From the NCBI GenBank assembly GCA_047975325.1, contig JBKEDF010000056.1, forward strand, positions 1 to 64,000: 64,000 bases of DNA, written 5' to 3'. Of this stretch, positions 51,711-59,121 are shown piece after piece. A program made the translations under genes and the position numbers. The stretch comes from JBKEDF01 sp047975325. Its GTDB lineage: Bacteria; Pseudomonadota; Alphaproteobacteria; Rhodobacterales; Rhodobacteraceae. The notes beneath the pieces are model-generated. The model had not been told where the DNA came from, made no database searches, and saw only the letters and a list, made by a program, of their open reading frames with translations. Each line of letters opens with the position of its first letter. The first letter of the stretch is position 1.

Positions 51711-54497
51711 TCATTTACCGGGCATATGGGCATTGATCACGGCTGCGGCCTCAGTCGTCACCTGTTCCATCCGCCCGGACAGGATGCCAGCTTTGGACTG
51801 CCCTGTCTCGCGTAACAGAAAGGCGCAGGCACCTTCGCCCAGATCCTCTGGCGCCAGACTTTTTTCCGTCAGAAGCCGCGTGCCCGATTGCAGCCGCCAG
51901 CAGAGCCGATAGGCATCAAGAAGTGTCTCTTCCTCCTGTCGGGTCAAAAACCCGCATTTCACGCCGGCGCGAAGCTGCGCCTCCACCCGTCGTGCCGGAT
52001 CCCCCGCACGAAGCGCACAGGTCTGTGCCAGAAGTTCAATATCCATAAGCCGCCCCGGGCCATTCTTGGCATCCCAGACATCCTTGGCGGGTTTCGCCGC
52101 CGCAAGCCGCACACGCATAGCGGCAACATCGGCAAGCACGGTTTCCCCCTGCCCCTTGGTCGTGATCACCTCCCGGCGAAAGGCTTCCACATCGGCAGCA
52201 AGATCCGCATTACCGGCAAGGGGCCGTGCCCGCGTCAGCGCAAGATGTTCCCAGGTCCAGGCTTCATCAAGCTGATAATTGCGAAAGCTTTGCAGGGCGG
52301 TTGCCACCGGCCCCTGCCGCCCCGAAGGGCGCAAGCGCATGTCCAACTCATAAAGCCGCCCTTCAGACATGGGTACGGTAACCGCCGTGATCAGCGCCTG
52401 TGTCAGGCGCGCAAAATAGGGCCTGACCGCCAGGGGGCGCGGGCCGTCCGACATCTCCTCTCCGTCCGCATCATAGATTACGATCACATCAAGATCGGAG
52501 CCGGCATTCAACCTGCCCGCCCCAAGGCTTCCCATCCCCAGCAGGCAGGCGCCACGCCCGGGCTGGGGGCCGTGTTTGCGCGCGAACTCCGCTACCACCA
52601 CCGGAAAGAGGCCCGCCATGACCGCCTCGGCCAGATCCGCATATTCCTTGCCTGCCTCAAAGGCGTCGATCAGCCCCCGCAGCAGATGGACGCCAACACG
52701 AAAATGCCATTCCTTCATCCAGCGGCGGGCCGCATCAAGCCTGCGTTCATAGTCATCAATCGGGGTCAGCAGGGCCGAAAGCTCAGCCGTGAGGGCGGCC
52801 CGGCCCGGCCATGCAGAAAAGAAGCTGCCCCCAAGCACCGCATCCAGTACGGCCGAATTATGCGATAGATAGCGCGCCAGTTCGGGCGCCGTCGCCGCGA
52901 TATCGACGATCAGATCCACAAGCTGGGGATTGTTTTCAAAAAGTGAGAAAAGCTGCACCCCCGCAGGCAATCCCGACAGGAACCCGTCAAAGGCCAGAAG
53001 CGCCTCATCGGAATTGGCCGCGCCCTGAAGCTGCCGCAGAAGCCCCGGGCGCACACGCCGGAAAATCGCCTGCGCGCGTTCCGAACGCAGCGCCGGATAG
53101 TTTGACCAACCCGATACGACCCCCTGCGCAGTTTCGGAAAGCGGTGGGCCTTCTTCCGTTTCCCCCGGTGCAAAAAAACCCTCCGCCAGCGCATCGGTCC
53201 GCTCCAGCCGTTCAACAAGCGCCTTACGATAGGCCGCAACATCCGCCATGCCCGACAGATGGGCTATCCGGGCAATTCCCTCATCATCGCTGGGCATTTC
53301 ATGGGTCTGGGCATCATTGACCATCTGCAAACGGTGCTCAACCTCGCGATGCGTGCGGTAAAGATCGGAAAGCTCCGCGGCGATTTCGGTGGGCACCCAG
53401 CCCTTGGCGGCCAACGCCTTCAATGCACCAAGCGTCGTACGGTCACGAAGGTCGGGGTCCCTTCCCCCGGCTATCAACTGCCGTGTCTGGGCGAAAAACT
53501 CTATTTCGCGGATGCCGCCACGCCCGAGTTTCATATTATGCCCTTCCAGCCGGATCGGCCCGCCCAGACCACGATGTTCGCGGATCCGCAGCCGCATGTC
53601 ATGCGCATCCTGGATCGCCACGAAATCAAGGTGCTTGCGCCAGACGAACGGGGACAGCACCTGCTGGAACCGTTCCCCCGCCGCAATATCGCCTGCGCAG
53701 GGACGCGCCTTGATCCAGGCCGCGCGTTCCCAGGTGCGTCCGACACTTTCGTAATAAGCCTCCGCCGCTGCCATCGACAGGCAGACAGGCGTAACGGCCG
53801 CATCCGGGCGCAGCCGCAAATCGGTACGGAAGACATAGCCCTCCGCAGTACGGTCATTGATCAATGCGCAAAGTTTTCGCGTAACCCGGATGAAAGAGGC
53901 CCGCGCCTCCGCCGCATCGGCACCATAGCGGCTTTCATCGAAAAGGCAGATCAGGTCGATATCGGAAGAATAGTTCAGCTCCCCCGCCCCGGTCTTGCCC
54001 ATGGCGAAAATCACCATGCCAGCCGCCGTTGCGGCATCCTCAGGCTGCGCGCCCGGGATCTTGCCACGGCGGATTTCCTCGGAAACCAGCCAGGTCAATG
54101 CTGCGGAAATCGCACCATCCGAAAGCCGGGTCAGCGCGCCTGTCACGGATTCCAGTGGCCAGACCCCACCAAGATCGGCCAGCCCGGCCAAAAGGGCAAT
54201 CCGGCGCTTGGCGCGGCGCAGTTCAGCCGAAAGCATATCCCCCGAAACCTGTGGCAGCCGTGAAAGTTCCCCGTCCAGCGCCATTTCGGGATCTGCGGAA
54301 AGTGCCGGGCGAAGCCAGTCTTCTTCCCGCCCCATGAGATCGAAAAGGAAAGGGCTGCATCCTGCCGTCCCGACAAGCAGGTCCCGCAACACGGGGTCAA
54401 GATCGGCAAAACGCTGCGCCGTTTCGTCCGCCGGATCGGGATCATGCGGGACAGGGCAACGGGTAAGGCGGGTGGCGAAAGGGGCGTGGCTGGTCAT
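51711..54497 (-). CDS. glnE: Bifunctional glutamine synthetase adenylyltransferase/deadenylase
   Basis: The 928-residue protein consists of two nucleotidyltransferase halves. The N-terminal adenylyl-removing half has GAGELNYSSDIDL (about 171-182), and the C-terminal adenylylating half has LGAGRLNAGSDLDVIV (about 655-672). Each is followed by a helical GlnD/PII-linked domain. GlnE toggles AMP on glutamine synthetase according to nitrogen status, under PII control. ATG 54497 was chosen; no ribosome-binding site precedes it, and a promoter ends so close that the mRNA may be leaderless. Longer frames to 55028 antisense to ybaK are shadows. Confidence 0.94.
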   Translation of the reverse strand: MTSHAPFATRLTRCPVPHDPDPADETAQRFADLDPVLRDLLVGTAGCSPFLFDLMGREEDWLRPALSADPEMALDGELSRLPQVSGDMLSAELRRAKRRIALLAGLADLGGVWPLESVTGALTRLSDGAISAALTWLVSEEIRRGKIPGAQPEDAATAAGMVIFAMGKTGAGELNYSSDIDLICLFDESRYGADAAEARASFIRVTRKLCALINDRTAEGYVFRTDLRLRPDAAVTPVCLSMAAAEAYYESVGRTWERAAWIKARPCAGDIAAGERFQQVLSPFVWRKHLDFVAIQDAHDMRLRIREHRGLGGPIRLEGHNMKLGRGGIREIEFFAQTRQLIAGGRDPDLRDRTTLGALKALAAKGWVPTEIAAELSDLYRTHREVEHRLQMVNDAQTHEMPSDDEGIARIAHLSGMADVAAYRKALVERLERTDALAEGFFAPGETEEGPPLSETAQGVVSGWSNYPALRSERAQAIFRRVRPGLLRQLQGAANSDEALLAFDGFLSGLPAGVQLFSLFENNPQLVDLIVDIAATAPELARYLSHNSAVLDAVLGGSFFSAWPGRAALTAELSALLTPIDDYERRLDAARRWMKEWHFRVGVHLLRGLIDAFEAGKEYADLAEAVMAGLFPVVVAEFARKHGPQPGRGACLLGMGSLGAGRLNAGSDLDVIVIYDADGEEMSDGPRPLAVRPYFARLTQALITAVTVPMSEGRLYELDMRLRPSGRQGPVATALQSFRNYQLDEAWTWEHLALTRARPLAGNADLAADVEAFRREVITTKGQGETVLADVAAMRVRLAAAKPAKDVWDAKNGPGRLMDIELLAQTCALRAGDPARRVEAQLRAGVKCGFLTRQEEETLLDAYRLCWRLQSGTRLLTEKSLAPEDLGEGACAFLLRETGQSKAGILSGRMEQVTTEAAAVINAHMPGK

Positions 54498-54503
54498 TGC
54501 CGC

Positions 54504-54532
54504 ACCATGGCGAAGGCTGCCCGATGCGTCAA
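54504..54532 (-). promoter_or_regulatory. Candidate glnE promoter ending at the start codon
   Basis: Read leftward, TTGACG (54532-54527), a 17-base spacer and CATGGT (54509-54504) suggest transcription starting near 54497, the A of the glnE ATG. This would yield a leaderless transcript, consistent with no Shine-Dalgarno. Confidence 0.4.
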
Positions 54533-54626
54533 TCATCCCCCCCCGCTTCACGCTATTATGGATCGGACTTGTAGGCGGGCAGCCAAGCCGGGATAACGGG
54601 ACAGTCAAAAATCCGGGGGAACGGGA

Positions 54627-55100
54627 ATGAGCAAGAGCCTGAAACGTGTCAGGGCCGCAATCGAAGCTGCCGGGCTGAAAACCGATCTGCGGGAAATGGC
54701 GAATGAAACCCGGACCGCACAGATGGCTGCCGATGCGGTAGGCTGCGATATTGATCAGATCGCCAAATCCATCCAGTTCAGGGGCGAGGAAAGCGGTACG
54801 CTCTGGCTTTTCGTGACGGCGGGCGGGCAGCGGGTGGATCAGGATCGCGCCGCCCGGCTTGCCAAAGAGCCGCTCGGCCCTGCCGATGCCGCAACTATTC
54901 GCAGGATCACCGGTTTCGCGATTGGTGGGGTGGCCCCAATTGGCCATCTGACCCCTCCCAAAGGGTTTTTCGATCGCCACCTGCTCAATTTCGCCAGGAT
55001 CTGGGCAGCCGCCGGGACACCGCGCCATGTATTCGGTGTTGAGCCCGAGGCCTTGCTTGCCACAAGCGGTCTGGTGCTTGCGGATTTTACCGTTTCATAA
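54627..55100 (+). CDS. YbaK/EbsC family aminoacyl-tRNA deacylase
   Basis: The 157-residue protein has the YbaK fold: MSKSLKRVRAAIEAAGL, TRTAQMAADAVGCDIDQIAKS, and the conserved lysine in AKSIQFRG. GFAIGGVAPIGHL is typical of editing deacylases that hydrolyse mischarged Cys-tRNA(Pro) or related species. It is divergent from glnE, with a candidate promoter TTGTAG-N17-GATAAC near 54569-54597. No proS partner lies nearby. Its exact aminoacyl substrate is unknown. Confidence 0.88.
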   Translation: MSKSLKRVRAAIEAAGLKTDLREMANETRTAQMAADAVGCDIDQIAKSIQFRGEESGTLWLFVTAGGQRVDQDRAARLAKEPLGPADAATIRRITGFAIGGVAPIGHLTPPKGFFDRHLLNFARIWAAAGTPRHVFGVEPEALLATSGLVLADFTVS

Positions 55101-55231
55101 GACGACTGCCTGATTAAACCACATCAAACAGGGGTATTCGGATCAAGGCATCTTTCCGCCAATTTTTAAATAGTAAATTTTATAATTATTATCAGATGAT
55201 TATATCAATATATTTATGTACAAAAAGCAAG

Positions 55232-55250
55232 ATGTAAAATTCTTTTACAT
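55232..55250. promoter_or_regulatory. Perfect inverted repeat in an AT-rich gap upstream of the DUF2852 gene
   Basis: ATGTAAAA (55232-55239) and TTTTACAT (55243-55250) are perfect 8-base arms with a 3-base centre, in an AT-rich segment of about 150 bases that contrasts with the GC-rich genome. A weak -35-like TTGAAA follows at 55257-55262. This suits an operator, or an H-NS/MucR-type regulatory tract. Nothing resembling a gene is present between 55101 and 55329. Confidence 0.45.
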
Positions 55251-55329
55251 AAAGCCTTGAAAACAGCAATCAGGCATACAATCTTATCAATGTGAAGAGT
55301 TTAAACATCCATTGAGGGAGATACTGCCA

Positions 55330-55773
55330 ATGACCTATACAGACTCGCGGATGTCAGGCACGGGCATCACCACTTTGCCAGGCCGGGCGGCAGACTGGCT
55401 CGACAGCAGGGGCCGTTGCGCATGGATTGCGGCCATGGTGCTGGGGTTCGTCGTCTTCTGGCCGCTGGGGCTCGCCCTTGTCATCTATATCACCGCGACC
55501 AATCGCTGGAGCAAAGACATGTTCAAATTCAATCGCTGTGCCCAACGTCCTTCCACCAGTCGGGGTTTGCGCATGGCGCCGTCCGGCAACAGTGCTTTCG
55601 ACGCCTATCGCGATGAGACCATCCGCCGTCTTGAGGATGAACAGGAAGCCTTCAACGCCTTCCTCAAGCGGCTGCGCGAAGCGAAGGACAAACAGGAATT
55701 CGACGCCTTCATGAACGAACGTGCAAAGGCCGCGACCTCCGAGGCTGACCCCAAGGACCTTTCGGACTATTAA
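55330..55773 (+). CDS. DUF2852 family membrane protein
   Basis: The 147-residue protein has one membrane hairpin (AWIAAMVLGFVVFWPLGLAL, about residues 31-50) and a helical, charged C-terminal half (DETIRRLEDEQEAFNAFLKR) that may form a coiled coil. This is the DUF2852 layout of alphaproteobacteria; function unknown. ATG 55330 has GAGGGAG at 55314-55320. A terminator-type hairpin follows the stop, before the RDD gene. Confidence 0.85.
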   Translation: MTYTDSRMSGTGITTLPGRAADWLDSRGRCAWIAAMVLGFVVFWPLGLALVIYITATNRWSKDMFKFNRCAQRPSTSRGLRMAPSGNSAFDAYRDETIRRLEDEQEAFNAFLKRLREAKDKQEFDAFMNERAKAATSEADPKDLSDY

Positions 55774-55783
55774 GATAGCAACC

Positions 55784-55809
55784 GGGCGGCACCGCCGCCC
55801 GCCTTTCTT
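55784..55809 (+). terminator. Hairpin between the DUF2852 and RDD genes
   Basis: GGGCGGC (55784-55790) and GCCGCCC (55794-55800) form a perfect 7-base stem with an ACC loop, followed by GCCTTTCTT. The T-run is interrupted, so termination may be partial. Confidence 0.6.
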
Positions 55810-55838
55810 CCCCCTTATTACAGGAAAAGATCAAAGAC

Positions 55839-56282
55839 ATGACCGCCATGCCACTTCCTGATCCCGATTATCAGGCTGAATTCTATGCCGGTGTCACCCT
55901 GAAACGGGGCCTGGCCTGGCTGATCGATACGGTACTGACCGCGATATTGACCGCGCTCATCCTGCCGTTCACGGCCTTTACCGGGCTTTTCTTTCTGCCC
56001 GTACTCTATGCGGTGGTGAATTTTCTCTATCGCTGGGTCACCCTGTCGCGAAGTTCGGCCACCCCGGGCATGCAGATGGTGGCCATCGAATTTCGTCGCG
56101 GCGATGGCGGGTATTTCGATGCCGGGATCGCACTTTTGCATACTGTCGGTTATGTCCTGAGCATGGCCTTCCTGTTTCCGCAGCTTTTGTCCATCGCGCT
56201 GATGATCTTTGGCGGCCGGGGTCAGGGGTTGACCGATCTGGTACTGAACACCGCCGCGATCAACCGCCCCTCTCGCTGGTGA
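55839..56282 (+). CDS. RDD family membrane protein
   Basis: The 147-residue protein has three to four membrane helices. The first begins KRGLAWLIDTVLTAILTAL, fitting the RDD signature of Arg and Asp residues in helix one. SATPGMQMVAIEFR before a second pair of helices is typical of the family. Proposed roles include ion transport or membrane homeostasis, none proven. It follows the hairpin by about 30 bases and precedes ate by about 95 bases. Confidence 0.88.
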   Translation: MTAMPLPDPDYQAEFYAGVTLKRGLAWLIDTVLTAILTALILPFTAFTGLFFLPVLYAVVNFLYRWVTLSRSSATPGMQMVAIEFRRGDGGYFDAGIALLHTVGYVLSMAFLFPQLLSIALMIFGGRGQGLTDLVLNTAAINRPSRW

Positions 56283-56377
56283 TCGCAGCCGGGGCGACCC
56301 GGAGGAATTGACAATACCGACTTTCGGACAGGCTTGGCGAAAAGGCCAAGTCTGTCCTTGGCAAAAGGGGGTGTGGT

Positions 56378-57283
56378 TTGCTAGCGTCCAGCCAGATCAC
56401 CCCGGAACAATTTACACGCATGCGTCATTCCCTTCCCCTTGCGCCACAGTTTTATGTGACAGCCCCCCAGCCCTGCCCCTACCTTGACGGGCGGATGGAA
56501 CGGAAGCTGTTTACCGCGCTGCAGGGGGAATATGCGCAGCGGCTTAACGATACACTTTCCAAACAGGGTTTTCGCAGGAGCCAGAACGTACTTTACCGAC
56601 CTTCCTGTGCGGAATGTTCGGCCTGCCTTTCCGCCCGGATCCGGGTTTCCGACTTCAGGCCCAACCGTACCCAGCGCAAGATCCTGCGGCGCAATCGTGA
56701 CCTGCGCCGCAATGCCTCCAGCCCCTGGGCAACGGAAGATCAGTATTCGCTTTTCCGTCGTTATCTGGATCATCGCCACGCCGATGGCGGCATGGCCGAT
56801 ATGGATATCTTTGAATTTGCCGCAATGATAGAAGAAACCCCGATCCGTTCCCGCGTGATCGAGCATTCCCATATTGCCGAAAACGGCCAGAGGGAGCTGC
56901 TGGCCGTCTGTCTGACCGATATTTTCGATGACGGGCTCAGCATGGTCTATTCCTTTTATGAACCCGCGCTGTCCAACCGGTCCCTGGGCACCTATCTGGT
57001 GCTTGACCATATTGATATCGCGCGGGAGGCAGGATTGCCTTTCGTCTATCTGGGCTATTGGGTGCCGGGCAGCCGCAAGATGGGATATAAGGCAGGTTTT
57101 TCCGGGCTGGAAATCTACAAGGCCGCCGGATGGCAACCGATCGGCGATCCCGAAGCGCATGGGGCGGAACTGCACCCCCTATCGGTTGATCCGATTGCCG
57201 AACAGGTCGCCAGGATCAACCTTCCCGACGGTCGCGCGCCGCATGATCCCGTTCGTGGACTTCGCCGCAACACAAGGGATTGA
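56378..57283 (+). CDS. bpt: Bacterial arginyltransferase (aspartate/glutamate leucyltransferase)
   Basis: The 301-residue protein transfers leucine from Leu-tRNA to proteins with N-terminal acidic residues (Bpt activity), marking them for the N-degron pathway. SLPLAPQFYVTAPQPCPYL (about residues 17-36), SCAECSACLSARIRV with the conserved cysteines and LGTYLVLDHI...YLGYWVPGSRKMGYK are family hallmarks. The annotated start is TTG 56378 with GGGGG at 56367-56371. ATG 56420, nearer the homologous N-terminus, is an alternative but lacks a ribosome-binding site. Confidence 0.93.
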   Translation: MLASSQITPEQFTRMRHSLPLAPQFYVTAPQPCPYLDGRMERKLFTALQGEYAQRLNDTLSKQGFRRSQNVLYRPSCAECSACLSARIRVSDFRPNRTQRKILRRNRDLRRNASSPWATEDQYSLFRRYLDHRHADGGMADMDIFEFAAMIEETPIRSRVIEHSHIAENGQRELLAVCLTDIFDDGLSMVYSFYEPALSNRSLGTYLVLDHIDIAREAGLPFVYLGYWVPGSRKMGYKAGFSGLEIYKAAGWQPIGDPEAHGAELHPLSVDPIAEQVARINLPDGRAPHDPVRGLRRNTRD

Positions 57284-57488
57284 ACCTTGTCCCACAAGGC
57301 CCGATCAGGCCGGCCTGCAAGCTGTGCAAAAGATAATCCCTTCCCCATCAGGCCGCAGACAGAAAATTTACATCCTGGATCATAATCTTCCCAAATCAAT
57401 TCCGGGTCTTCCGATTCGACAAAAACGCAGGATCAATTAACCTCATCAGGAAATTACCAGTCCCGGGCGAGCAGGAGACAGACCAGCC

Positions 57489-59081
57489 ATGCGCTTCATA
57501 CCATTTGCAATTGCCCTATCCCTTGTGCCGATCGGCTTGCTGATCACGCCTTTTCATCCCTGGTGGGGGGGCTGGCTGGCACTGGCAGGGGGGCTGTTGG
57601 GGGCATTGGGCCTGCAGGATCTTCTGCAAACGAAAAGTGCCGTTTTGAAAAACTACCCGTTATCGGCACGAATGCGTTTCATCCTTGAAAACTTTCGCCC
57701 CGAGATCCGGCAGTATTTCATCGAAAGCGACCGTGACGAAACCCCCTTTTCGCGGGAACAGCGCGCATTGGTCTATCGGCGCGCAAAGGGAATAGATGGT
57801 TTGCGCCCCTTCGGCACGCTGGAAGATGTGGAAGCCGTGGGCCATGAATGGATCAACCATTCAATGAAACCTACCCATCTGCAAGGGCATGATTTCCGTG
57901 TCACCATCGGCGGCCCGGATTGCAAGCGACCCTATGAAGCCTCGGTTCTGAATATTTCCGGCATGTCCTATGGCGCGCTTTCGCCCAATGCGATCGAGGC
58001 ACTCAACCGGGGAGCCAAGCTTGGTGGTTTCGCACATACGACGGGCGAAGGTTCGATCTCCCGCTTCCATCGTAAATGGGGTGGGGATCTTGTCTGGCAG
58101 ATTGGCAGCGGCTATTTCGGCTGCCGCAAACCCGATGGCAGCTTCTGCCCCGACAGGTTCACCGAAAACGCCCGGGATGAACAGGTCAAGATGATCGAAA
58201 TCAAGCTCAGCCAGGGCGCTAAGCCGGGCCATGGCGGTATCCTTCCGGGCAACAAGGTAACCGAGGCCATCGCCGAAGCACGCGGCATTCCCGAAGGGCA
58301 GGATTGCATCAGCCCATCCTGCCATTCCGCCTTCGAAACCCCCGAAGAAATGTGCGCATTCATCGTGCGACTGCGCGAGATGTCCGGCGGCAAGCCCGTG
58401 GGTATCAAGCTGTGCGTTGGCCATCCATGGGAATGGTTCGCCGTGGCCAAGGCCATGAAGAAAACGGGCATTACCCCCGATTTCATCACCGTGGACGGGG
58501 CCGAAGGCGGCACCGGCGCGGCACCTGCCGAATTTGCCGATCACTATGGTGCGCCGTTACGCGAAGGATTGATGCTTGTCCACAACACGCTGGTCGGATT
58601 GGATCTGCGTGACCGGATACGTATCATCGCTTCAGGCAAGATCATCTCCGCCTTCGATATATGCCGGATGTTCGCGCTGGGGGCGGATGCCTGCAACATG
58701 GCGCGTGGTTTCATGTTCGCTGTGGGCTGCATCCAGGCACAGGCCTGCCATACCGGCAAATGCCCCACTGGCGTCACCACACAGGATCCGCGCCGCTATC
58801 GCGCCTTGGTGGTGGAAGACAAATACCTGCGCACCGCAAGCTTTCACGCAAATACGCTTCATACCCTCCGCGAGGCGGTGGAGGCGTCGGGCCTTACCCA
58901 TCCGCGCGATCTGACCCCGCATCATCTGATGATCCGGATCTCCAGCCGCGAAACCCGTTCTGCCGCCAGTCAGTATCTCTGGCTCGGCAAGGGTGAATTG
59001 CTCAAACGCGCGCCTAAACATCCCGCCTTTGAAAAATACTGGGAAATGGCCCGGCCCGAAGCCTTCGCGCCCGCGGCCTGA
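57489..59081 (+). CDS. FMN-binding glutamate synthase-like membrane protein
   Basis: The 530-residue protein begins with two membrane helices (RFIPFAIALSLVPIGLLI and GGWLALAGGLLGALGLQ), then a GltB-type FMN barrel: NISGMSYGALSPNAIEAL, GEGSISRFHRKWGGDLVWQIG, DFITVDGAEGGTGAAPAEF and the cysteine cluster CIQAQACHTGKCPTG, which probably binds an Fe-S cluster. It is not accompanied by a gltD gene, so ammonia-dependent glutamate synthesis is unlikely to be complete here. The membrane anchor separates it from true GltB. It is convergent with the TRAP transporter. Confidence 0.9.
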   Translation: MRFIPFAIALSLVPIGLLITPFHPWWGGWLALAGGLLGALGLQDLLQTKSAVLKNYPLSARMRFILENFRPEIRQYFIESDRDETPFSREQRALVYRRAKGIDGLRPFGTLEDVEAVGHEWINHSMKPTHLQGHDFRVTIGGPDCKRPYEASVLNISGMSYGALSPNAIEALNRGAKLGGFAHTTGEGSISRFHRKWGGDLVWQIGSGYFGCRKPDGSFCPDRFTENARDEQVKMIEIKLSQGAKPGHGGILPGNKVTEAIAEARGIPEGQDCISPSCHSAFETPEEMCAFIVRLREMSGGKPVGIKLCVGHPWEWFAVAKAMKKTGITPDFITVDGAEGGTGAAPAEFADHYGAPLREGLMLVHNTLVGLDLRDRIRIIASGKIISAFDICRMFALGADACNMARGFMFAVGCIQAQACHTGKCPTGVTTQDPRRYRALVVEDKYLRTASFHANTLHTLREAVEASGLTHPRDLTPHHLMIRISSRETRSAASQYLWLGKGELLKRAPKHPAFEKYWEMARPEAFAPAA

Positions 59082-59121
59082 TCCGTCAAGAGGACCTCCA
59101 CGTTCCTCCCTGTGTCCCGCC

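Noticed and set aside
51888..54263. Long rightward frames antisense to glnE
   Set aside because: They run against the conserved nucleotidyltransferase motifs and have shadow composition.
57275..57300. GGGATTGAACC near the end of bpt, resembling a tRNA T-arm read in reverse
   Set aside because: It lies inside and just after the coding sequence, and no acceptor stem or anticodon arm can be built around it.
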